A stretch of DNA of 64,000 bases from Diphasiastrum complanatum (Eukaryota; Streptophyta; Lycopodiopsida; Lycopodiales; Lycopodiaceae). Location of the stretch: assembly GCA_029204225.1 (NCBI GenBank), contig CM055101.1, positions 43,611,546 to 43,675,545 of the forward strand. Reading direction: 5' to 3'. The notes under the pieces were generated by a model. It searched no databases, was not told where the DNA came from, and worked only from the letters and a program-made list of their open reading frames with translations. Position 1 is the stretch's first letter, and every line of letters begins with the position of its first letter. Positions 1 to 11,151 of the stretch are shown in pieces. A program made the position numbers and the translations under genes.

Positions 1-1
1 C

Positions 2-357
2 AATGGTCCCAATGCAACTATTAGGAAAGATGAAAGTGGTCATTTCACCATTGACTCTACCAAGCTTTGGATGGATCAAAGTGATACATTTGTTTTTCCT
101 CAACAATATGAGCAGGTATATTTCTTTTATGTCTTCAAGATGTCTATGCTCCTTTGATTCAATATACTGCAAAAAAAAAGATTGTGTGTACCCAAGCAAT
201 TGTAACATAGATATAGATACTAATTAAGAGTCAGTGTTTATGGCATGGTAACATCGAATAATTATAGGTGGTCTTTCACCTCGACCGTTCAGATCCCAGT
301 GTTGGATTTCAATGCTCAGACTCAAATCCTTTTGTTAATGAGCATCATGAAAGTTGA
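2..357 (+). CDS. CACTA transposase C-terminal exons (DUF4216 region), cut by window edge
   Basis: The first 115 bases read open as a stretch starting NGPNATIRKDESGHF and ending DTFVFPQQYEQ, followed by a GTATAT donor. This lines up with the DUF4216 part of the CACTA gene further on in this window (11746-11886), which has GPNAIIKSDPSG..., SFDTLVLPRHCEQ and then an intron at the same codon. A second exon probably begins at 268 after TATAG, reads VVFHLDRSDPSVGF and stops near 357. DUF4216 is a domain of unknown function found at the C-terminus of plant En/Spm (CACTA) transposases. The rest of the gene lies left of the window. Seen: both open segments and the shared intron position. Inferred: the second exon. 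Confidence 0.6.
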
Positions 358-1055
358 AAACAAAAGGCTCTAGTTTTTTCAGAAGATCGAAAAATCCAGT
401 ATTGGATTTTTCCGACCCAATGTCAAGTCTAACAAACAGAGATTTTCGGACCCTGGACCAGGTCGAATCGGGTCTGATTTTTACGACCCTAGAAAATCCG
501 ACCCTATGTAAATTTTTTGACCCAATGTAAAATTTTGATTTTCTGTATAAATTTCGATACTTTGTAAAATTCGATACTGTCGGTCTAAAATTTGACCCAA
601 CGACTTCGTGTTGATAGTCCTCCTACATTGTACATACAGTTATAGTTATGAGGCGGTTGTAAGAAGAAGTAGTTGTAGATATTTTGTAGTATATCACACT
701 TACAATCTTCATCAGAAATCTTCTTATGATATTTTGAATCTGATAATTCATTAATCTATATCAGCGTAATCACGCAACAAGCTAAAGTTATAATTTCATG
801 CACTTGTACTCGTTGTTGATAATAATCAGAGTGCGATTTTTCATTTGATTTATTCAAACTTTCATCGCGTTCTCTGAAGGAAAATTCTCAGTGTTTTTCC
901 TACATAGTTTAACTATGTACTTGAGTGTACATTTACAAATATTTGATGTACAACAACATCTGGACAACCACTTAGGGTTTAACATTATCGGAAGCATGAT
1001 AACGTGGCATTATCATAACCGTGTACTGATTATAGCCATTATTGTACAAAAGAAC
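358..1055. other. Intergenic, no gene seen
   Basis: A/T-rich stretch without a convincing reading frame. Between about 400 and 610 the phrase TCCGACCC or TTTGACCC recurs several times with AATGTAAAATTT spacers, so part of it may be a decayed short repeat. It may be the 3' flank of the CACTA element ending at the left edge. Confidence 0.4.
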
Positions 1056-1059
1056 ACAT

Positions 1060-1560
1060 GTAGCAATATCCACGCAAATATCCACGCACAATACAAAGGA
1101 GGACGCGCGGGCAAAATAAATTTTGCATGAATATAGCCGTGGATTGGCGTGGATATACGCGTGGATATGGGCGCGTGGATTATCCACGCATGGATGCTCC
1201 ACTCAAGTGTCATTTCCAGCAGAAGATCAGCTGGATGTCGTGAAATTCAAACTACGTGGATTATCCACGCCAACTCCGACAACCGGCAACCGAGCAAACC
1301 TCTGACACCCGGAGCCGGAAATGAGAATTTTAATTTCGTGTGGATAATCCACACCATAGTAAGATTTTTTTAAAAAGGCTCGGCTTTCACGTGGATAGTG
1401 CGTGGCAAATTATCCACGTGTGGATAAGCCATGCGAAAATTTTTTATCCACGCGAAATCCAAAGAGCTGGGGCCGTGTCTACCGTGTGGATAATTTTTTT
1501 TTTTAATATCCACGCGATTAAGTCTCTGGACTTTGCGTGGATAATCCACGCAAATTTTTT
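1060..1560. repeat. Left cluster of GCGTGGAT / ATCCACGC motifs
   Basis: About fifteen copies of GCGTGGAT or its complement ATCCACGC (or one-base variants such as GTGTGGAT) occur in 500 bases, in both orientations. Several pairs meet head to head to form the 17-base palindrome GCGTGGATWATCCACGC: perfect at 1173-1189 and 1535-1551, nearly so at 1255-1270, and as a GTGTGGATAATCCACAC variant near 1339. Open frames across this block (peptides with repeated VWIIHA) are by-products of the repeat and not genes. Confidence 0.85.
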
Positions 1561-2339
1561 TGACCAAAAAAAAACATTTGGCACGAACCAAAATGTGGTT
1601 CGCTCCTAAACTAGAGGTCGACTTCCTTTTTCTCTGTTGTGTGAGAGAGAGAAAAAGAGAGTATAGATGGGAGTGAGGATGAGATGGGGATGAATGTGAG
1701 TGAGAAGATTGATAGTGTTTAGGGCTTTTAGTTCATTGATGGATGTTAATAGTATGTGTTTTGTGATCATAAGTTTGAAGATCTTTTTTTGTTTGTGATG
1801 TAGGCTTGGATATGAAAAATGAAAAAAGAGCTTTCATTGCAAAGGATTGAAAGATCAAGTGCACGCAAAAGGAAAAACAAAGATTGCAAAACAATGGAGA
1901 TACAATAGTAAATGTGAATTCACATTTATTTTGATTCATTTGATATTTAGTTGATAACTTAATGTGTTATCTATTGATGCATTCTATTGTGGTTTCCATT
2001 ACTTTCCATTGTGCTTTCCATTACTTTTATTTGTGCATTCTAGCATGCAAATCATGTGCTAAAATAGGTACATTGCATTGAATTCATAAATAGATACATT
2101 TGCATTCCATAGATGTGCATTAAATAAACTATACATTGCATTGAATACATACATTTGCATTCAATAGACTATACATTTGCATTCATGAATTGAAAATATA
2201 TGCATTCAAAATTTTTGCAAGAATGATGTGGTGCCAAAACATTATATTGATTGATTTAGAAAAAAGTACATTGAGAATAAATTCTCCCTTCCTACATTGC
2301 CTTCTACAAGGCCTTACATTTAATTTAAAAACTCTACTC

Positions 2340-3484
2340 ATCATCACTTCCTCCCTCCTCGCCTCCTTCATCTTGTAGGTGTATGTTGGTGTCCACATCT
2401 TCAAACTCCCCTTCGCTCTCATTCACGTTTTCTTCCACATTTTGCTCCTCAAAATTTTTCGCATGTTCTTCCACATCACAAACACTTGAAGTTGTAGAGC
2501 CTTTCTACAAAATAGAATCAAAGATTCAATTAAATTGAGATTAAAGTTACTTGTAAACCACAAAGTAAACAATCACAAGACAATAAAGATTAAGAGTTTA
2601 CGATTGGAAACAATCCATGGGATTCCATAAAAGCCTTAAGGCCGGCATATCCATGATCGTAACCTTGTTTGTACTCTGCGACGGTCATGTGTCTTCCAAA
2701 ATGACTAAGATACATTCAACAAAAAAACATAGTTTAGCAATACAATATAGTTTAGCAATAAAAAACATTAACAATCTCACTACAAAAATAGAATCATAGT
2801 AAAAAATATTGCACTTACAAATTGGGCCTCTAGATTGCCCCTTCCTCCCGATCCCAAGTGACTTTGGCCATGTTTTAAGAGCTTCTCGGTGGCGGCCCTA
2901 CGTTGTTGTTCATACTTTTGGGGATTGTTTTGCAACAATTCTCCTTTCACCTTTCTCCAATCCCTTTTGGAGCACCATCCAGGCTTCCTGGGATTCTTGG
3001 GATTCCTCACAACTCTTCTCATCAATTGCCTTTTGTTTTGAATCCAAAGGCACATTGAATTCAAGGCCCAAGTCCTACTAAAAGCATTGGATTGAGGGAC
3101 TTCATAATATAAAGTCTCTATTATTTTATTTTTGTCTTCAAGCGATTGGGAGGACCAATCGATCATGTAATCTTTACCAAAATATAAAACAACTAAATCA
3201 CGCAAACGGGCATGAACTACATTGCCACGCGTATTTTTTATAACTCCACCACGTGGATTAAGATCATAATACACACTACACAATTCCTGGGAAGGGACAT
3301 CTTTGGAAGCTCTTCTCTCGGATGATTCACCCGAAGAAGATAACACAAGATTTTTGATTCTATCTCTTTGTTGAGGAGATAGATTCTCAAACCACTCTTG
3401 ATTATATTCTTCAGGCTCCTCACAAGCTCTTCTCCTAGATGGTCTCCCACTTGACATTTCACTTGACCTACCACTTGAAGACAT
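2340..3484 (-). CDS. Plant Ptta/En/Spm-like protein, three exons
   Basis: Exon 1 (3484 to about 2819) encodes roughly 222 residues: a Ser/Arg-rich start, a central part with SPQQRDRIKNLVLSSSGESS and LRDLVVLYFGKDYMIDW, and a basic end WCSKRDWRKVKGELL...KLLKHGQSHLGSGGRG. The HLGSGG tail after a Lys/Arg-rich helix is typical of the plant Ptta/En/Spm transposase family. The donor is GTAAGT at 2818-2813. Exon 2 (about 2704-2605) reads HFGRHMTVAEYKQGYDHGYAGLKAF; exon 3 (about 2515-2340) is very acidic (VEENVNESEGEFEDVDTN...GGEEGGSDDE) and ends in a stop. With the obvious splice sites, exon 1 joins exon 2 out of phase, so either another site is used or the gene has a small frameshift. It may be a TnpA-like DNA-binding protein for the flanking palindromes; this is inference. 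Confidence 0.5.
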
Positions 3485-3489
3485 TGTAT

Positions 3490-3790
3490 CAAAGAAAAAC
3501 TTTAAAAGTTAGAAAGTAGTAGAGAATGAGAGTGAAAGAGTAGTGAAGACTTTTAGATTAGAAAAGTAAGCAATGACAAGAAAGCAATAGATTAATAGTA
3601 AGCAAGAACAAGCAAGATCAATACCAAGCAAGATCAATAGAGCACTCAATAGCAAGAGTAAGATCACTAGCAATGAAGAGCAACCAAAAGCAAGCAAGCA
3701 AGCAAGCAAGATCTATAGAGCTTGGATAGCAAGCAAGAGCACTAAACACTAGATTAGAAAAACCTATAAAACTTGAAAGCAAAAGAAGAG
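3490..3790. other. Upstream region with AGCAAG-type low complexity
   Basis: Between the start codon of the minus-strand gene and the right palindrome cluster lies a stretch dominated by AGCAAG, ATCAAT and GAGCAA words, with AAGCAAGCAAGCAAGC at about 3690-3710. It probably holds the promoter and leader of the minus-strand gene; I see no certain TATA box. Confidence 0.35.
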
Positions 3791-3834
3791 GAGCAAGAAT
3801 GCTCGCGAAAATGTTGTCTTATTGGCATTCAAGT

Positions 3835-3900
3835 TTCGCGTGGATTATCCACGCAGAAGTTATCCACGCGATATCCACACATGGATGTTCCACGCAGTTT
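3835..3900. repeat. Right cluster of the same palindrome
   Basis: The perfect palindrome GCGTGGATTATCCACGC at 3838-3854 is followed by TTATCCACGCG, ATATCCACAC and GTTCCACGCAG. The order palindrome, ATGGATG, TCCAC also occurs in the left cluster near 1173-1203. The cluster sits about 350 bases upstream of the start codon of the minus-strand gene, so it could serve as a protein binding block both for transposition and for transcription. Confidence 0.8.
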
Positions 3901-3989
3901 TTTTTCCCTCTCTTCACACGTGAGAGGGTCCCTTACATGGGCTTGCATGCTTTAAATGTCATTCAATATTCTTATAATCTTTTCTAGAT

Positions 3990-5330
3990 TTTATAAGAAT
4001 ATTTTATCGTAGGATTTTACATAAAATATATTTTTTAATATGATGGAACATAAAAAAATCAATTCAAAGATCGTTATTGTAGTATTTAATTGTTAAAACT
4101 AGTTCTATATCGTTATATATTTTATTTTTCTTGAGATTTGACATACAAGGCAAAATCATGAGATAAGAAATAGTACATATTATTATTCAACATGCAATTT
4201 GACAAGTTTTTTAAGATTTTATGACATAATATTATGTCAAATTGGTGATGTCATAAAACATAGTTTATTAATAATCTAGGTGTCATAGATTTGATATAAT
4301 TTGATGACATAATTATATGGCCAAATAGAAAAATTTTGCTTTTGTTATGTGGCCTCTTAAATGGTTGCATGAGGTCATTTAGTTTTAGGATCAAAAGCAT
4401 TTATGTTATATTGAGGACCTTAGTGATATGTGACCTATATGATATATCTTTTTAATTGTTGGTGTGTGACCTATATAACCTTATATGAAATCATAGTAAT
4501 TAGTTGAAATATCATTTAGCATTGTAATAAAGATGTTGATCAATGGTGTGCTATCTAGTATATGATTGCTTGACATTGTCCAATTGCTCGTCTTTTCTTT
4601 TCGATTCAAGGAACATCATCTTGCATACAAAGCAACCATAGATAGAAAGGGCAAATGCATATTGCTCGTCATGAGATACCATGGCACACTAGGCCAATCC
4701 AAAGAGATTTATCCCTGACTAACACGAGCCAAGTATTAATTAATCAAATGAGTGATTGAATGGGCAATGAATCAATTGAGTATATGACTGATTGTTTGAT
4801 TTTGATTATTCCATCTTGAAAGAACGATTAAGTGAGATCATCACTCATCTTGGACAAGAGTTCAAACTGAAAGCTTCGAACATTGACTGCCATGTGGTCT
4901 TTAAATTAGTTGAGATAGGCCTACGCACACTGTCTACTGATGTCTAACATTTGTCAATATGAATCTCATTTTGATTGCTCGTCATGTGTTGCCCCACCCA
5001 AGCAATTTTCTTGATAGCAATGTTACTAGAATATTAGATTTACATTAAGCATAACTAGAATATACATGGATTAGATGTTGGCATGTCTTTAACAAATTTT
5101 ACTATATGTGTTCAGTACATATGGTCTCATAATGACTACTTATGATGGGGTATAGAGTATCTGGCTATAGTGTATATGACATCGACGATGTCATCATCAT
5201 CAGATAGTGATTCATCTCATGATTGCAGCAGTAGGTATATATTGTTATTGATATTGACATCAATTGCACTTTATTTGTTATTTGAATATGAGTGTATAAT
5301 TTTTCTTGCAAATTTATTCTTACAATGATA
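3990..5330. other. A/T-rich intergenic stretch with an 18-bp palindrome
   Basis: No gene is visible. At 4222-4239 there is a perfect palindrome, TGACATAATATTATGTCA, and related words (GATGTCATAAAACAT, GATGACATAATTATATGG) recur up to about 4320, suggesting a small fold-back repeat or decayed MITE. At 4798-4945 a plus-strand frame stays open for about 48 codons but matches nothing I recognise. Confidence 0.4.
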
Positions 5331-5331
5331 T

Positions 5332-5910
5332 TTGATTGGAATTATGAATTCTAGGAAAATTATTGTACCTCCACGTGATTTAGAGAAAGAAAAAAGAATT
5401 GAGCTCTATTATAGAAAAAAGGAGCAAGCAAGACTAAAGTACAATGAACAACTATTGACTGGTTCATCTTCAAGCTCTTCCATCAGGCGACGTAGACCTC
5501 CTATTGATCCATCACATGTATGTATATTGATTTATGTCACGATTTTTTTATTTGTAATAGTGATGTACTCCGATTTGGTTGAGAATTGTGACATAGTATA
5601 TTGCTCTTTGGAAAGCCAAGACACCACTCCATCACAAATGAAGGTTGCAAATATACTAAATGTACAAAGACTATTTTGTCAATTTTTGTCACATGTTAAA
5701 ATTTGTCAATTTTCACTTGAATGACACTGAAAGAATTTGTGCAATTTGCAATTGGATTATTGGACTAGTTTCAACCAGAATATGATGAGAGGATACCATG
5801 TACATGCACATAATGCAAAGGCCTTAGGATTTGGACAAGGAGGATTGTCAATGATCATATTTGGGCCAATGGAGTGCACACAGAGAATCCAAGAGTACGA
5901 GAGGTAAACT
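5332..5910 (+). pseudogene. CACTA transposase N-terminal part with decayed transposase-associated domain
   Basis: A first open block (5344-5516) is charged and Ser/Arg-rich (IIVPPRDLEKEKRIELYYRK...GSSSSSSIRRRRPP) and ends at a GTATGT donor. A second block at 5775-5905 reads EYDERIPCTCT, a stop, CKGLRIWTRRIVNDHIWANG. The Cys-x-Cys...Cys-Lys-Gly spacing followed by the His-x-x-x-x-Gly stretch fits the transposase-associated domain found at the N-terminus of plant CACTA transposases. The in-frame TAA shows decay. It probably belongs to the same gene as the Tnp2 region starting near 8.4 kb, now spread by (GA)n tracts and other insertions. The join to the first block is inference. Confidence 0.5.
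5560..5660 (-). pseudogene. Copia RNase H relic (about 30 codons)
   Basis: Read on the minus strand this segment gives FATFICDGVVSWLSKEQYT followed by MSQFSTKSEYITI. That is the WLSKKQxxxSLSSxEAEY region of copia RNase H, and the DNA is clearly similar to the copia at 55560-55640 (AGAAGCCAAGATATCACTCC versus GAAAGCCAAGACACCACTCC). It is a tiny isolated relic lying in a non-coding part of the CACTA gene. Confidence 0.6.
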
Positions 5911-6065
5911 CTTTATAGTGTTTTTTGGAAATGCTTTAATCTTTGACCCTTATGACACTTCAAGTATAGTTTGGCCAATAAATATTGATCGATAGGATGA
6001 GTGCCACGATACTTTGAAGTTAATCTCTCACTTGCTTCCAATCACCCATAATAGACTCATTTACA

Positions 6066-7375
<1,310 letters not shown>

Positions 7376-7405
7376 TGATACATCTAATATTTTCAACTTT
7401 TGTAG

Positions 7406-8000
7406 AAGAAGGAACATAAGTTGGTTTTAAGAAAAAGAGTCGCAAGAGAGATCGAGAATATTATTAATAGGATAAAACATATGAATATTGATTTTGGATC
7501 ATCATTGGCCTTAGACGATGCTCTTGTTGATGATGACCCCTTGCATGATATAATTAGTTCATCAATGCCTTGTGATTCAATCCATGTCTCCAAATCTCTA
7601 GAACGTTGACCACAATTGGGGTGATTGGCATGCTTTGTGTTGTCACCCATGGAGGATGCAAGTATATGGCTTGAATTCAAATGCTTGTTCTTTAGAGGAG
7701 CAACGCATGCAAGGAGGCAACATCTCAAAGGCAAATCATACATACATTGATGGACGTCCAGATGTGCATGGAAACATTGCTACATATATAAATAGTTCCA
7801 TTGGCTACCCTCTATTGACGAATTGTGATTTTGAAGAACGCACCAATGGAAAAGAAGAGTATTTTACTAGGAATGTAAAGGGCACTTATGTAATGGTCTG
7901 TTCCACTAGATCTATCAGGTTTGGGGAGGAATTGTTCATCAAGTATAGTTTCAATCGTCCTCTACCCAAATATTTGCAAAAGACAATAATTCAAATGTGA
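7406..8000 (+). pseudogene. SET-domain-like segment within the CACTA gene
   Basis: After TTGTAG a frame opens as KKEHKLVLRKRVAREIEN and runs to a stop at 7607; a second frame at 7635-8000 reads YIDGRPDVHGNIATYINSSI, TNCDFEE and VCSTRSIRFGEELFIKYSF. The order GNIAxYINSS, NC, then GEELFIKYSF matches the C-terminal half of a SET domain (GNxARFINHS, NC, GEELxxDY), the catalytic fold of protein lysine methyltransferases. The canonical INHS is INSS here and the final DY is KYSF, so catalysis is doubtful. Part of the end (GATCTATCA...TCAAGCATTG) is repeated at 8288-8335. A frame change near 7600 suggests a pseudogene or unrecognised intron. Whether it belongs to the transposon or to a captured host gene is unresolved. 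Confidence 0.55.
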
Positions 8001-8409
8001 AGATTTGAATTTTGTTGATATGCAGAGATGTATAATCCATGCATCTTGATTGTATTTGGTTTGTGTCATTAAATATGTCAAATGTTAGGAGCATTATTCG
8101 TCATTTGCCTAGATGTTTAGATAAGATAATAAGTGAGAGCTAATGAATGTGAAATTCATTAATATGTAAATATGTAGAAGCATGCAATTCTTTGAGTTCA
8201 TTGAATATTAAGAAGTTGAAAAGAAAAATGCTCCAATAGATACATCGGTATGTTCATACTTTTATATATTCATATGCAACATTTAGATCTATCAAGTATT
8301 GGGAGGAAATGTTTATCAAGCATTGTTTCAAACTACTTCTTGTTATTTTGGTATATAGAATTCTTCATCCTCATTTAGCGTTGGAGACAATAATCCTCAT
8401 AATGGTCGA

Positions 8410-11122
8410 CGTAGACGATGAATGCAATACAACGGTCCTCATATAAAGCAATTACCTCGTCATCTATGTCAAGCCTTAAAAGAGATGATGGAAATAGTTG
8501 AGCACATTAATCAAGAGACTAATGCATCTGAATCTAGATCATCTAGATCTACTTCTTCGCAAACAAGTTCCAACGATGAAAATGAGCTTCCAATGAGTGA
8601 TGAATTTGAAGTCATGGGAGACATGTTGGATGATATGTACGAGAACAATAGTGCAGCTAGACACAATGACCAAGATGAGGAGGCACTTTTGTCTAAAGAA
8701 GAAATGAAATCAAAGACCGCATTGTATCCTGGAGCAAAGACATCTCGTTTGGCGACTTCTCTACTTCTATTAAATCTTCAAGCCAAATATAGATGGAGTG
8801 ACCAAAGCCTCACATCATTATTTGAGTAATTTTTTTTTCATTTACTTGTCATGTTTGCTTTGAAACAAAACTTACAATTTGGACATCTAGTGAGAATTTT
8901 TTTACAATGACTTCTTTTGTCATGTACAGACTATTGAAAAACAAAATTCTCTTAGAAGAGAATGTCATGTCTGAGACAAGAGATGAGGCACGAAAGATGT
9001 TGTCTAACATCGGGATGGACTACAAGCAATATCATGCATGTCCAAAAGATTGTATTTTATATCGAGGAAGGTACGAATCACTCAAGAAATGTCCCATTTG
9101 TGATACTCCTCGACATAGAGATGATTTGCAAGGGGCAACCATTCCATGCAAAGTTTTATGACATTTTTCAGTAATTCCATAATTGTAGCGTTTATTTTGT
9201 TGTAAACCTCTTGCACAAGTTATGGACTGGCATGCACATCATACCTCTACGGATGGGATGATGAAGGTACCTTTAGATTCACCTGCATGGAAACACATCA
9301 ACAAAGAGTATCCAGGCTTTGCCAATGAGTCAAGAAATGTGAGATTTGGTCTTGCAACATATGGTGTGAACCCCTTTGGTGTACGAGCAACTATGTGGTC
9401 CATTTGGCCTGTTTGCTTGGTAAATCATAATATTCCTCCTTGGTTGAGTAAAAAAAAAGGGACACATTATGATGGGACTTCTAATTCCTAGCCAACGCAA
9501 GGTTAAGAACATGGATGTGAATCTTGAGCCGCTTATTGATGAGTTGGAAAATTTGTGGAAGGGGATAAAAGCATATGACATTTCGCACCCCTTACATGAG
9601 AGGGAATTTACACTACATGCCATTGTAATGTGGACAATGCATGACTATCCAGGATTAGGTGATTGCTCAGGTAATCATTCAAACAATGTCTATCTTGTGT
9701 ACATAGGAGTTTGTTTACAGTTACATACAACTAGTAACTCCTGACATCTATATGATATACTACAATGGCTATAATTATTCCTTGACATATACTTTTCTAA
9801 TAGTGATTGATAGTATCCATTTGTTGGGCAGACTTTCAAACGACTGAAAAAATGTTTGTTTTTTTGTGCGGGCCAAATCTTGTGGAAACATACTCTTATA
9901 GTCTCAAAAAAGTGGTTTATGAAAATAATTGTAAATACTTGCATGAAGGCCATCCATTTAGAGACACTCATAGAAGAGGTTTTGGAGGAAGAGTTGAGAG
10001 AGAGATGCCTCCAAAGAGGATGTCTGGGAGAAATCTCAAGCAAAGCCAATCGATGAAATGAAAAGATTATCTATATTTCATCATTTGGAATATTGGAATA
10101 ATCTTTTGATTAATCACCTACTTGATCCCATGCACATATTTAAAAATGTGGGTGAATCTATTTGGAAACACTTGATTGGTGAAAAAGATACCATTGTTGC
10201 AAGGCACGATCTAAAAGAATCAAACATCAAAAAAGAATATTGGATAAAGGATGGTGAAGATCATGCTCCAAAAGTACCTTGGACATTCACTAAGAAGGAG
10301 CTTAACCATGTGTGCTCCATTATTCATGACATTAGAACACCAACTAGTTTTGCCCATTCTCTACGGTCATCATTCACGGTGGATGGAAAGTTGCAAGGTC
10401 TCAAATCTCATGATTGGCTAAAGATGATTCAATTCATCTATCCATTGTCAATTCGTGGGTGCTCGTCAAAAGATATTTGTGAGACCATATACAAACTATC
10501 AATCATTGTCAGGTATTTACAAGTACTGGTGCATTTTTTTATTTAGTATTTATTGACTGGAAATTCAAATAGACATAAAATGGATTGAATATGTTGCAGA
10601 TGGATGTGTTCAAAAGAAATCCACAAGCTGGATCTTCGCAAGAGACATGAGCATATGGTGGAGATTGTGTACATGTTTGAGAGATATTTTCCAACTTCCA
10701 TCATGGACTCAAAAGTGCATTTATTGGTGCACTTGGTTGAAGAAGTTTCTATTGCTGGTTCAGTGCACACTAGGTATAAATGCATAAATTTTCTTTTGCA
10801 TGTGTATTTAAACTAAATCAATTGATACATGAACTCATTAAATAAAACACTTATTTTTAACCATTTGTGACTTTTTAGGTGGATGTTCTTTATGGAAAGA
10901 TACATGAAAATCTTAAAAGATTTTGTGCGTCAAAAGGCAAGGCCTAAAGGTAGCATGTCAAAGGGATGGTTAGTACATGAATCTCTCTTTTATGTTATTG
11001 AAATTTTGCACCAACTACATCCATCTGCTCCACTATTGTGGCGTGATGGGGAAGCCGAAGAGGTAACGAGTGAAAAACCTCAAGGGATGGGTAAGGTCCA
11101 TAGGTTGTCACCCTTCCAATGA
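8410..11122 (+). pseudogene. CACTA (En/Spm) transposase, Tnp2 and DUF4218 regions, degraded
   Basis: Blocks in order: 8422-8829, acidic linker ending LYPGAKTSRLATSLLLLNLQ; 8907-9491, YHACPKDCILYRGRYESLKKCPICDTPRH, then MDWHAHHTSTDGMMKVPLDS and YGVNPFG...WPVCLVNHNIPPWL, the core of the Tnp2 (Transposase_21) family; 9469-9680, VKNMDVNLEPLIDELENLWKG and HDYPGLGDCSG; 9955-10510, LLDPMHIFKNVGESIWKHL; 10600-10780 and 10880-11122, the DUF4218 region (MVEIVYMFERYFPTSIMDSKVHLLVHLVEE, then FMERYMKILKDFVR). Introns separate several blocks. At least three in-frame stops between 9161 and 9200 and a frame change near 9470 show that it is dead. This is the DDE-type transposase that cuts at CACTA ends in autonomous relatives. 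Confidence 0.85.
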
Positions 11123-11151
11123 AAAAAAATTTCTACATTCATGCTTTATTA

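Larger units (their letters stand above)
1060..3905 (-). mobile_element. Small element with palindrome clusters at both ends and an En/Spm-like gene
   Basis: The minus-strand gene at 2340-3484 lies between two clusters of the same palindrome (1060-1560 and 3835-3900). Arrays of short direct and inverted motifs just inside both ends are the hallmark of CACTA (En/Spm) elements, where they are bound by the element's own TnpA-type protein. The gene's C-terminal end fits the plant Ptta/En/Spm group. I could not find terminal inverted repeats or a target duplication, so the true ends are not fixed. A Mutator-like or other DNA transposon is possible. Seen: clusters and gene. Inferred: that they form one element. 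Confidence 0.5.

Noticed and set aside
1123-1609. Frames with repeated VWIIHA or IIHAW peptides
   Set aside because: These are translations of the GTGGATWATCCAC palindromes; frames overlap on both strands and have no gene-like structure.
2777-2788. CACTACAAAAAT next to the minus-strand gene
   Set aside because: It lies in the likely intron of that gene, not at an end, with no inverse partner.
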